A DNA stretch of 51,633 bases from Cyanobacteria bacterium FACHB-63 (GTDB taxonomy: Bacteria; Cyanobacteriota; Cyanobacteriia; Leptolyngbyales; Leptolyngbyaceae). The stretch lies in assembly GCA_014695255.1 (NCBI GenBank), contig JACJNX010000103.1, positions 1 through 51,633 of the forward strand, in the 5' to 3' direction. Positions 15,633-23,228 of the stretch are shown here, one piece after another. Positions within the stretch are counted from its first letter, which is position 1; the number at the start of each line of letters is the position of its first letter. The notes under the pieces were generated by a model. It had not been told where the DNA came from, did not search any database, and was given only the letters and a program-made list of their open reading frames with translations. The translations under genes and the position numbers were made by a program.

Positions 15633-17717
15633 TTGTCATCCAGCTTTCGGTATCCGGAGTACTATTGTTCGCGGAACTCCCCCCTGAGTTGTGATCAGCC
15701 GCAAGCGACGGTCGAACACTTTAAGGGTGCGAAGTTCTGTCAGGAATGTGGCTTTCCGATTCCCTTAACGCCGCAACAACAAATCCAGGGCAGGCGAGGC
15801 ACTTATCAGGTAAAAAAACTGCTCGGAGCACGCGGCGGGGGACGCTTGTATGCGGCGGTACAAGTTGGCAGCGGTCAATTTGTTCTGATCAAAGAGTACT
15901 TGCTACCGAATCGCTGTTTTAGTCCAGAACAAGTCCGCCAGCGTAAAGAACTCTTTAGTCGGATTGCCGGGTTAACGCCTGCGGATGGTCGGCTACAAGA
16001 TTTTCGGGTGCTATCCACGCTCGAAGCGATCGCTGATCCACAAAGCGATCGAGCGCTGTTAGTCACTCAGCAAAAAGAAGCATTCCCCACTCTGGCACAG
16101 TATCTATCAGAACGAGGGGCAATGAGTGCCGCTCAAGTGCGAGAAGTGCTGGCTCAAACGCTGCAAACGCTGCAGTTTCTCCATTCTCAGAAATTCCGTC
16201 GCCCTTCTGGACAGATGGATCAAGGCATTGTTCACGGTAATATCAGCCTTGAAAGTTTGCTGATCAACGGGAATGCTGACCAGTTTCATATCTATCTGTG
16301 TGATCTAGCAGAATGGGAGTTTCTGTTTCTTCCCGCTCCCTCTGCCACGAAGCCGCAAGCGATCGAGGATCTCACTGCATTAGGTAATCTCGGCTTTTAT
16401 CTGTTAAATGGTAACTCCAAAGCTGATCCACGTGACGATCGCGTTTGGGTCAGAGATGATCCAGCCCTCAAACAATTCCTATTGCAGTTAATGGGACTCG
16501 AAGCTCCGTTTGAAAGTGCAGAAGCAGCCCGACAAGCTTTGTTACAACTTCCTCAACCCGAATCGGTGCAACATCTAGGTATCGCAACGCCGTTAGAATC
16601 CACATCGCGAATTTCTAAAGTGTGGTGGCTTTTGATCGCTGCGATCGCGCTTTTACTTCTAGGAGGTGGACTGTTCTATTTTCTGCGTCCTCACTCGAAT
16701 GCTGATGCTCAAAGCTTCGCCAAATATAAACGCCTTCCGTCTAAAACGTTTTCCGAAGTCAGCGGCGTTTCCGCCGGACAGAGTACCTATGTCAGCCAGA
16801 AAGAAGGAACTTGGACAGTCGTTTTAGGACTTAGACCAGAAGCATCGTTGCTCGGTGATCGGTTGACTCGTCCGGTTCCAAACACAGAAGCAATCTTCAA
16901 TCACAAACCCCTAGATATCAAACCCAGCCTGCAAGAGAACGCAGAGACCTTTGCCGCGATCGCAGCCGTTCAGAATCGACAAGCCGACTTTGCGATCAGC
17001 AGTCTCAGCGATCCACCCCCAGACAATGCGGATCAAGCCCAGATTGCTTACGATGGCTTGCTAGTCTTTGTTCCATTTAGCAAAAAAGCCCAGAACCTGC
17101 CACAAGCATTACAGGGACGAATTCGGCTCGAAGATCTCCGCAAACTGTTCACCGGAGAAATCAAAAACTGGAAAGAACTCACGCAGATCGATTTACCCGT
17201 AGTTGTTCATGCTCCGACTGAACCGGAGGCGCTGCGCCAGTTTCAGCAACGAGTCTTGAACGGAGATGCTCAAGCGATCGCGAAATTTCAGCAAATCGCC
17301 AAGCAGCAACGCACCGAAGACACCCAGCGGCAAATGGTGAATGACTTCGATGCCGGACAAGCAGGAATCGTCAGCTTCGGCATTCTCAGCAAAACGTGGG
17401 ATCAATGCAACGGTTATCCACTTGCGATCGTCGATGATCAAGGAACCGTTTCTCAACCGTTGATGCGGACACAAACCGAGCGATCGATTACCCCAACTGA
17501 TAATTTGTGTGACAAAAATAATCGATTAGATGTGGAGCTATTTCGATCAAAACAGTATCGCTTGGGCTATCCCCTACTTGTGGTTTACCCTAAAGACAAT
17601 CGTACGACTACGGGTCGCCAGTTTGCCGCTTTGCTGACAGACTCGCAACAGGGGCAGTGTCTACTCAAGAAAGTCGGACTCGTGCCCCTGCAACCTGTCC
17701 CAGATATCTGTCCATAG
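15633..17717 (+). CDS. Zinc-ribbon / pseudokinase / TM / phosphate-binding-protein-like fusion
   Basis: 694 aa, starting at TTG 15633 with ggag 8 nt upstream. Residues 9-45 carry cysteines ending in FCQECGFPI, a zinc-ribbon-like module. Residues 55-310 have protein kinase topology (YQVKKLLGARGGGRLYAAVQ, VLIKEY), but the catalytic loop is HGNISLESLLI instead of HRDLKPEN, and the DFG position reads CDLAE. It is therefore predicted to be a pseudokinase. A membrane helix follows at about 331-351 (WWLLIAAIALLLLGGGLFYF). Residues about 365-694 resemble PstS-like periplasmic binding domains (NRQADFAISSL, IRLEDLRKLFTGEIKNWKEL, GQAGIVSFGIL). This gives a cytoplasmic pseudokinase joined to an outside ligand-binding domain. 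It is in a probable operon with the two-component pair and the FHA gene. Confidence 0.85.
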   Translation: MSSSFRYPEYYCSRNSPLSCDQPQATVEHFKGAKFCQECGFPIPLTPQQQIQGRRGTYQVKKLLGARGGGRLYAAVQVGSGQFVLIKEYLLPNRCFSPEQVRQRKELFSRIAGLTPADGRLQDFRVLSTLEAIADPQSDRALLVTQQKEAFPTLAQYLSERGAMSAAQVREVLAQTLQTLQFLHSQKFRRPSGQMDQGIVHGNISLESLLINGNADQFHIYLCDLAEWEFLFLPAPSATKPQAIEDLTALGNLGFYLLNGNSKADPRDDRVWVRDDPALKQFLLQLMGLEAPFESAEAARQALLQLPQPESVQHLGIATPLESTSRISKVWWLLIAAIALLLLGGGLFYFLRPHSNADAQSFAKYKRLPSKTFSEVSGVSAGQSTYVSQKEGTWTVVLGLRPEASLLGDRLTRPVPNTEAIFNHKPLDIKPSLQENAETFAAIAAVQNRQADFAISSLSDPPPDNADQAQIAYDGLLVFVPFSKKAQNLPQALQGRIRLEDLRKLFTGEIKNWKELTQIDLPVVVHAPTEPEALRQFQQRVLNGDAQAIAKFQQIAKQQRTEDTQRQMVNDFDAGQAGIVSFGILSKTWDQCNGYPLAIVDDQGTVSQPLMRTQTERSITPTDNLCDKNNRLDVELFRSKQYRLGYPLLVVYPKDNRTTTGRQFAALLTDSQQGQCLLKKVGLVPLQPVPDICP

Positions 17718-17735
17718 CTGCTGTGAGGTGTGCAA

Positions 17736-18329
17736 ATGCCGTTCAATCCCTGCCGAAATTCTAAGTGTGAATACTTCAACAAGTCTTTGCCTGCAAATGC
17801 TAAGGTGTGCCCCTGGTGTGGTGAACCGCTAGGAAGTGTATTTCCGCCTGCTGACCCTCAGCCTGACCCTCAACCCGCTCCGCCTGCGCCCCCCCCTCCG
17901 GTCTACACGCCGCCTCAGCCCCCGATCCAACCTCCGCCACCCCCAGTCTACACGCCGCCTCCGGTCGTACAGACTTGGGAGACCACGCCTCCAACTCGAC
18001 CCACACTCCGCTTGATTCACTCTTCTGGGCGAGAGTTTCAGTTACCCGGCGACAGTGGCTCTATCGGTCGCACGACTGCATCGAATCCAAAAACTCCAGA
18101 GATTGATCTCGCGGGCATTCCAAACGAAGGCGTAGTCTCTCGGATTCATGCACGAATCTATTGGGATGCAGCAAAAAATACGTACATGATCATCGATAAC
18201 CGCAGCCGGAATGGAACATTCCTGAATCAAGCGATTTTACGGCCCGAAGTGCCTTATCAGCTTGCTCAAGGGATGTCGTTACAGCTTGGTCAGGAAGGAC
18301 TCGTTAGTTTTACGATTGCGCTTATCTAG
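17736..18329 (+). CDS. Zinc-ribbon / proline-rich / FHA-domain protein
   Basis: 197 aa from the ATG at 17736, which has a gagg box 7 nt upstream; the GTG at 17730 is less likely. Residues 1-35 form a four-cysteine zinc ribbon (NPCRNSKCEYFN, then AKVCPWCGEPLG), similar to the module at the start of the upstream pseudokinase protein. Residues 40-85 are a proline-rich linker with PPPVYTPP repeated. Residues 90-197 are an FHA domain (SGSIGRTT, SRIHARIYWD, DNRSRNGTFLN). It starts 18 bp after the pseudokinase gene. It is the third FHA protein of the locus and a likely phosphothreonine reader for a nearby Ser/Thr kinase. Confidence 0.9.
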   Translation: MPFNPCRNSKCEYFNKSLPANAKVCPWCGEPLGSVFPPADPQPDPQPAPPAPPPPVYTPPQPPIQPPPPPVYTPPPVVQTWETTPPTRPTLRLIHSSGREFQLPGDSGSIGRTTASNPKTPEIDLAGIPNEGVVSRIHARIYWDAAKNTYMIIDNRSRNGTFLNQAILRPEVPYQLAQGMSLQLGQEGLVSFTIALI

Positions 18330-18383
18330 CATTCTCTCACGCTCAGACTACAGTGATCGTCTGTACTTGCCAGAGTGATCAAG

Positions 18384-19625
18384 CTAGGGGCATAGCGTTG
18401 TAATTTTGCCTTTAGTTGCATTGTATTGATCAATCGTCGTGCCGATACAATCCGTTTTTTGAAGTGAAAAAGCTTCAAGCGCTTTAGAATATTGACTACA
18501 GTCTGCTTTCCACTGGGTGACTGCGTCACTAAAGTCCTTCACAGTCATCCCATCTGTGCCTGTGAATTGCGGAATCGGATTTGCTGAGAAGTATGTTAAG
18601 TAATCTGTTCCATGATTGCCTTCATGAAACCCAAGGGAAGTGTTTCCAGATGAGACATCGGTTGAGGTTGTACCTCGTCCATAGCCAGAGGTAGAAGATG
18701 CAGTTAATCCTAAGCCGTATAGCGTTTGAATGGTTGCCTTAGGAACCCCAGGACCTGTGAAGGAATCGACGACCCCCTTCTTAGATTGACCGGAGATTTT
18801 CCCCCAGTTATACTTAATTGTCGTTTGTGCTCCAGATTGCTGCTGCTGCCCATCCGGCAGGATAGTTATGCGGACTCCGCCTTGTGTAAAAACTGCCTGA
18901 CCCGTTTTAGGATTAGCTGCGACACCGGAAGGAAGAGGGGTTGAAATTTTGCGCTGTAGTTTTGAACTTCCTTTCTGCTGTACGACGTGGGTCAACTCAT
19001 GCGCGGTCAGCGCGTCTTTTGCTGGAGTCTTGCCTGCTCCAAAGAAAATATCCTGTCCGTATGTAAAGGCGTGAGCGCTTAAATCCCGGTTCATCTGCAC
19101 TGCTCTACTGTCAGTATGCACCCGCACTTGGCTAAAGTCAGCGCCGAATCGTGGTTCCATGAACGATCGCACTTCATCCGGCAGCAGACTTCCCCCGCCC
19201 TGACTCTGAGTCAATCGGCTCTCAAGGTCTTCATCAACCTGCACATCACCCTTGCCCGATCGCTGTACCATCGCTTTCGTTTGAACAAGCTCCTCTTCTT
19301 CGCATTCCGCACACTTGCGATCGATTCTTTCCGTCAGTCCCCCGTCTATTTCAGAACGCTCCGGAGCCTGCATTCGCATCACTTGGTCAGCAACGCGATC
19401 GGCTTCCTGTTCGTAAGGATCATTCGGCTGACTCACCGATAGCTTTGCTTGCACAGGTGGCAAAATTGAGATTTGGCTAAAGTCATGTCCGACAGCGGGA
19501 ACACGACTGGGAGATCGATCGATCTCTGACGACGAACTTTCTTGTCGAGTCAGGGAGCTAGGCGTAAAAATCGAGACCGGATCAGAACTAGACTGGCGGC
19601 GTTGAAGTCGAAGTCGTTCTTCCAT
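18384..19625 (-). CDS. DUF4157 (eCIS core HELTH) effector candidate with a second HExxH domain
   Basis: 413 aa. The leader reads MEERLRLQRRQ, then PVSIFTPSSL, and is shared with the other DUF4157 gene. It is followed by PAVGHDFSQISILPP and NDPYEQEADRVADQVMRM, hallmarks of eCIS-associated DUF4157 proteins. The DUF4157 domain runs about 150-220 (FMEPRFGADFSQVRVHTDSR, AHAFTYGQDIFFG) and ends in HELTH at 209-213 with VVQQ. The C-terminal domain (about 235-413) carries HEGNH at 334-338 in LGFHEGNHGTDYLTYF and resembles DUF922-type predicted zinc proteases. KCAECEEEE near residue 110 may be a metal or redox site. DUF4157 genes are strongly linked to eCIS loci and are treated as cargo; the C-terminal domain would be the toxic or enzymatic part. 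It is convergent with the FHA gene. Confidence 0.88.
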   Translation of the reverse strand: MEERLRLQRRQSSSDPVSIFTPSSLTRQESSSSEIDRSPSRVPAVGHDFSQISILPPVQAKLSVSQPNDPYEQEADRVADQVMRMQAPERSEIDGGLTERIDRKCAECEEEELVQTKAMVQRSGKGDVQVDEDLESRLTQSQGGGSLLPDEVRSFMEPRFGADFSQVRVHTDSRAVQMNRDLSAHAFTYGQDIFFGAGKTPAKDALTAHELTHVVQQKGSSKLQRKISTPLPSGVAANPKTGQAVFTQGGVRITILPDGQQQQSGAQTTIKYNWGKISGQSKKGVVDSFTGPGVPKATIQTLYGLGLTASSTSGYGRGTTSTDVSSGNTSLGFHEGNHGTDYLTYFSANPIPQFTGTDGMTVKDFSDAVTQWKADCSQYSKALEAFSLQKTDCIGTTIDQYNATKGKITTLCP

Positions 19626-19834
19626 AACACTTTCTCAGGTGTAGCAACAATTAGTAATGCCTTCAAGCAGTTAATGAAGCGCGTGACTGTAGCGATCGTG
19701 TTCCCAATTCTAACAGTACCCCTGTGGAATCGGTCACAATTTGCATTTCTTGATAAATAAACTTGTGCGATCGCATTTCTCGACTAGGAGCGCGATCGCT
19801 CTACAATGTAAGAAGTTCAGTGACGGCAACTGAC

Positions 19835-20029
19835 ATGGTATCAATTCCTATTACTTTGGAACAATTGATTGCGGCTGTCCAACAATTGCAGCCCGATGAG
19901 CGGGAACAAATTGCCAGAGCTTTAGTGCAGGCAGGGTTACGCTCAGATTTAGCGACTTTGATTCAAGAACTTTATACCCAGCCGCCCGTGAACGACATTA
20001 CCGACGCTGACATCATGGCTGAAATTTAG
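19835..20029 (+). CDS. Antitoxin-like small protein
   Basis: 64 aa from the ATG at 19835. It reads MVSIPITLEQLIAAVQQLQP, then DEREQIARAL and PVNDITDADIMAEI. The helical LxQLxPxEREQIARAL start and the acidic tail match small antitoxins found upstream of PIN-domain toxins in cyanobacteria. It ends 26 bp before the PIN toxin ATG. It should bind and silence the toxin, but the toxin gene is broken, so the pair is probably decaying. Confidence 0.7.
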   Translation: MVSIPITLEQLIAAVQQLQPDEREQIARALVQAGLRSDLATLIQELYTQPPVNDITDADIMAEI

Positions 20030-20055
20030 GCTGTCCGTCAGTGATCGCGGCAATC

Positions 20056-20493
20056 ATGACGGTTCGAGTTGTGATTGACACGAATATCTGGATTCGTATT
20101 TTGCTTAGAGGACGAGTGACATTGCCGATTTTGGAAGCATTTAACGAAGATAAATTTCAGTTGGTGATGAGTCAACCCCTTATGGATGAACTCCATCTGG
20201 TTTGGAATCGCCCTCGGTTGAGAGAACGAATCGATCCGGAGCAAGCAAACCGCCTGGAATAGCAGTTGCAGCACCGAGCAATATGGGTTGAGTTGGCAAC
20301 AGTTCCTCCAAGTTGTCGAGATCCAAAAGATTTACCAGTGCTGGCAACCGCGATCGACGGTGAAGCCGCAATCATTGTGTCTGGGGATGATGATTTACGA
20401 GCTGATGATGAATTGAGGGCAGCGATGGAAGCTCACGGTATTCAATTGTTGGGTGTTCAGTCTTTCTTGTCCTATCTGGAAGAAAGCCAGTAA
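20056..20493 (+). pseudogene. PIN-domain toxin interrupted by an amber codon
   Basis: The frame reads MTVRVVIDTNIWIRILLRGR, then MSQPLMDELHLVWNRPRLRE, with the first PIN Asp in VVIDTN. It stops at TAG (20260-20262) after QANRLE. The same frame continues without shift as QLQHRAIWVELATV, CRDPKDLPVLATAI and SGDDDLRADDELRA, which hold the remaining acidic PIN residues. Complete, it would be 145 aa, normal for PIN ribonuclease toxins. A single base change in the stop codon explains the break. ATG 20056 is preferred to GTG 20041 because homologues begin just before VVIDTN. Confidence 0.75.
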
Positions 20494-20511
20494 GGAAAGC
20501 CGTGGTGCGAA

Positions 20512-20681
20512 CAGTTTCAGTGTCTCGTCGGAAACACCGGGAGAGTGATGTCTGGCAGCGATGATTTTGGGAACATACCATTCGAGATGAGCAAGATTTA
20601 CAAAGGCATCTGGATGATCTCCCCTTCAATCCGGTGAAGCCTGGGTCGGTATCTTGCCCGCATTGGTGGGAATTTTCCAGT
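20512..20681 (+). pseudogene. Decayed RAYT transposase fragment (copy 1)
   Basis: About 170 bp whose translation resembles the C-terminal part of a REP-associated Y1 transposase: QR*FWEHTIRDEQDLQRHLD, then FNPVKPGSVSCPHWWEFSS. An in-frame stop and lost upstream sequence show it is dead. It is about 85% identical by eye to the remnant at 21410-21634, so both derive from one duplicated relative that is distinct from the intact gene at 20757. Confidence 0.7.
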
Positions 20682-20687
20682 CATGTA

Positions 20688-20716
20688 GGGTGCGTTACGC
20701 TAACGCTAACGCACCC
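20688..20716. repeat. REP-like palindrome upstream of the RAYT gene
   Basis: The sequence gggtgcgttacgc, then gctaacgcaccc, forms an inverted repeat with arms gggtgcgtta/taacgcaccc. The same palindrome type recurs at 21320-21346 and, more diverged, at 21793-21814. Such elements are the substrates of RAYT transposases, and their bracketing of the RAYT gene is the usual arrangement. Confidence 0.75.
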
Positions 20717-20756
20717 CTGGAAGGGATATTAAACCTACAGATAGCGTTGCGATCGT

Positions 20757-21308
20757 ATGCCAAATTATAGAAGACCTCAGATTGCTGGAGGCACCTATTT
20801 CATTACCCAAGTTACCTATCAAAGAGAACCTTGGCTTTGTTGTGATGTGGGCAGAAAAGCGCTGAGAGAGGCGATCGTAAAGGTAAGGGAAACCCATCCG
20901 TTTTCAATCGATGCGTTTGTGTTGTTACCAGACCATTTTCATTGTCTTTGGACGTTGCCACCAGGAGATACTGATTTTTCGATGCGGTTGAGGCTGATTA
21001 AAACCCATGTCACCAAACATTATGGGCAGGCATTGGGGATCAATCGGGAGGTTTCGCGGTTACGCCAAAAACGGGGAGAGCACAATCTTTGGCAGCGACG
21101 TTTTTGGGAACATGTGATTCGAGATGAACGGGATTTTGCATTGCATTGCGATTATATTCACATAAATTCGGTTCGTCATGGATTGTGCGAAGCGCCTCAA
21201 TCGTGGCAGTTTTCGAGTATTCATCGGTTTATCGCTCAGGGAGTTTATCCACCAGATTGGGGACAGTATGGATATCCAGAGGTGCCGTTGGAGGTTTGGG
21301 ATGAATAG
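20757..21308 (+). CDS. REP-associated tyrosine transposase (RAYT)
   Basis: 183 aa. It reads MPNYRRPQIAGGTYFITQVT, then FVLLPDHFHCLWTLPPGDTD, where HFH is the HUH-type metal motif of Y1 transposases. Further on, WQRRFWEHVIRDERDFALHC and DYIHINSVRHGL hold the expected catalytic Tyr. The length and motif order match intact RAYTs. It is bracketed by REP-like palindromes at 20688 and 21320. RAYTs cut and move short palindromic repeats and seldom move themselves. The reading frame appears intact, unlike the two remnants beside it. Confidence 0.9.
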   Translation: MPNYRRPQIAGGTYFITQVTYQREPWLCCDVGRKALREAIVKVRETHPFSIDAFVLLPDHFHCLWTLPPGDTDFSMRLRLIKTHVTKHYGQALGINREVSRLRQKRGEHNLWQRRFWEHVIRDERDFALHCDYIHINSVRHGLCEAPQSWQFSSIHRFIAQGVYPPDWGQYGYPEVPLEVWDE

Positions 21309-21319
21309 CGTCATTGGGT

Positions 21320-21346
21320 GGTGCGTTACGCTGGGCTAACGCACCC
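21320..21346. repeat. REP-like palindrome downstream of the RAYT gene
   Basis: ggtgcgttacgctgggctaa followed by cgcaccc has arms ggtgcgtta/taacgcacc around a short loop. It begins 12 bp after the RAYT stop and is the mate of the copy at 20688-20716. Confidence 0.75.
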
Positions 21347-21409
21347 TACAAGATCGGCGATCGCACTCTTCAGGGCGATCGCTGCGAGGTAGACGTGCTT
21401 TCCCTGAGA

Positions 21410-21634
21410 CAGTTTCAGCATCTCGTCGGAAACACTGGGAGAGTGATATCTGGCAGCGACGGTTTTGGGAACACACCATTCGAGATGGGCAAGATTGACA
21501 AAGGCATCTAGATGATACTCACTTCAATCTGGTGAAGCATGGGTTGGTGTCTTGCCCGCATTTGTGGGAATGTTCCAGTTTTCACAAGTAGGTAAGGCAG
21601 GGCAAGTATTTGGGGGATTGGAATTGTGTTTGTG
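21410..21634 (+). pseudogene. Decayed RAYT transposase fragment (copy 2)
   Basis: The translation gives SRRKHWESDIWQRRFWEHTI, then RDGQD*, QRHLDDTHFNLVKHGLVSCP and HLWECSSFHK*VRQGKYLG, a RAYT C-terminal region with two in-frame stops. It is a close copy of the remnant at 20512-20681. The two remnants flank the intact RAYT gene and its REP palindromes. Confidence 0.7.
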
Positions 21635-21792
21635 GGGGAAGGCAGGTTGTGATCTTGAATTTTACAACGATGACGGGATTGATGGGGGAGTCGGGTGGCC
21701 ATTGCCGATCCCTTTGTTGCGTGATCAATTCATCATCAAAATGCCCACCCTGCAAGAGCTACAAGAGCGACGATCGCACAATCCTTCAAGGT

Positions 21793-21814
21793 GTGTTAGC
21801 GTCCGCGTAACGCA
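21793..21814. repeat. Diverged REP-like palindrome
   Basis: gtgttagcg and cgtaacgcac flank a short spacer, a degenerate form of the palindromes beside the RAYT gene. The surrounding 21635-21966 sequence shows no other gene except the orphan effector end that starts at 22064 on the minus strand. Confidence 0.55.
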
Positions 21815-21966
21815 CCAAACATTACCGCTCCATAAAATCAGCGATCGCTTTGTCGAATCGATATAGCCTGTGGCATTTAAGAAAGGTAACACCGAAACCC
21901 ATGCAAACGTTAGGTTTCATGCTCCAATCCAACCTACGAGCGATCTCACTCAAAGATTGGCAACAT

Positions 21967-22064
21967 TCAATATTTTCCGGTAGGTTTCCACCATGTTCCT
22001 GGTGAGTTACGTGAACTACCAGCTAAGTCGATTTTACCCTTAATTTTTATGGATTCCGGTTTAC
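21967..22064 (-). pseudogene. Orphan 3' end of the second DUF4157 effector gene
   Basis: Read on the minus strand and joined to the target-site copy at 23229-23239, this segment continues the effector frame as PDGGKPESIKIKGKIDLAGS and then SRNSPGTWWKPTGKY, ending at TGA (21967-21969). The junction keeps the frame exactly (1366 + 98 nt = 488 codons including the stop). It is the true C-terminus of the effector, cut off by the ISAs1-family insertion at 22076-23228. Confidence 0.82.
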
Positions 22065-22075
22065 CCCCATCAGGG

Positions 22076-23228
22076 CAGGGCTGATTCATTGGCAAAAAGA
22101 AAAGAGACGAGCGATATCATGAGCCAGATGGCGAATGCCTTTTGTAATCGAGGCAAAACCATGCAACCGAAATAAGTTGAGCGCGATGGTGCGGAGGATG
22201 GCAAAATTCGCTGGAGCATATCCGTCACAGAGTGGTGCAGTGTCCTCAGCGAAGACGGCATCTTTCGGATAGTGAAGACGATTCTCGATGTGCCAGTGGT
22301 CGCGAATACGACGACTCAGTTCATCGGCATCGGCAGCTAAGGAACTGAGATAGAACATCGTTTCATGAACGGGTTCCGTTCCTCGAATACCGGTGCGTTC
22401 AACCTGAATCAGCCGCTGCACGCCAACCCAAGCTTCATCGAGTCCGAGCAGCGTTTTCAGCACACTTACAGTACGCTGCATGATCCGGTTTCTGGTTTGT
22501 TCAATGTAGTCTGCCACGCTATCAGGTGGATGTTGCTCAAATTGGTTCTCAATCCACTCATAGAGCTTGGGTTGATTCTTTTTCACCGCAATCACATAGT
22601 CATTGCCACTACTGATAATTTGCTCAACTGTTTTTTTGGGTGTGTAGGGCATCCATGCTGAAACAAACTCCTTGAACTTGCAAGACCTCCAACAGCGATT
22701 GGACGGTACTAATCTCACTTTCACTGCCATTGCGTCTTGCTTGTAGCCCAATCACGACTCCCAGTTGAGTGCAGAATGCAGATACCACTGCCACAAAATC
22801 TTGATAGGTACTATCATAGGCTTCCACACTGGCTTTGATACTTTTGCCGTCAATAGGAATGGCAGCTTGCTCTGGAACCGAGATTGTAGCCTGTGCCCAA
22901 GCATTAAAGGCATCGGTCAAGGCAGCAAAATTGACTCGCACCATTGCCCGTCGAATTGTCGAATACGAAGGTAGACGCTTGTGGGGCAGTCCCATCACTT
23001 CCAGAAGTGCAGCTTGATGTCGCTCCACAAAGTTCTCTAAGGCTCGGTAGCCTAGACAGCCGCTCATCGTGCCCATCAAGATCAAGACCAAAATCACCCA
23101 TAACGGATAATGAGGACGAGTGCGAAAATCCCGGATTTGTTTGAGATGATCAATTAAGCTCATGATTCAATCCGATTCAGACACTACCTCTTAATTCTCG
23201 CTTTTCTACCATCGATGAATCAGCCCTG
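22076..23228. mobile_element. ISAs1-family insertion sequence
   Basis: 1153 bp with perfect 14-bp terminal inverted repeats (cagggctgattcat at 22076-22089, complement at 23215-23228). It is flanked by an 11-bp direct repeat ccccatcaggg at 22065-22075 and 23229-23239. Because part of the repeat could belong to the ends, the target duplication may be 8-11 bp. It holds one frameshifted transposase gene on the minus strand. The identical direct repeats and perfect ends suggest a recent insertion. Confidence 0.88.
22086..23163 (-). pseudogene. ISAs1-family transposase with a frameshift at a homopolymer
   Basis: The N-terminal part (start ATG 23163) reads MSLIDHLKQIRDFRTRPHYP, then YSTIRRAMVRVNF and AIPIDGKSIKAS, and runs to DALHTQKNS and a stop. 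The second part, in another frame, continues KKTVEQIISSGNDYVIAVKK, then HWHIENRLHYPKDAVFAEDT, ending SFCQ at 22086. Together they cover an ISAs1/transposase-11 protein of about 358 aa. The shift occurs at seven T on the plus strand (22631-22637, A7 in the gene). A tract of six or nine would restore the frame. Slippage at the tract could still make some full-length enzyme; otherwise the gene is dead. Confidence 0.87.

Noticed and set aside
15633-17717. Active Ser/Thr kinase
   Set aside because: The catalytic Asp of HRD and the DFG Asp-Phe-Gly pattern are not conserved (HGNIS, CDLAE).
4839-20493. Amber codon reassignment, because two genes have in-frame TAG
   Set aside because: TAG ends ordinary genes here (for example 4195 and the tube gene at 25552), and both affected genes are mobile or toxin genes prone to decay.
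21552-21866. 104-aa plus-strand ORF in the REP/RAYT island
   Set aside because: It runs through RAYT remnant 2 out of frame and then through a REP palindrome; no conserved features.
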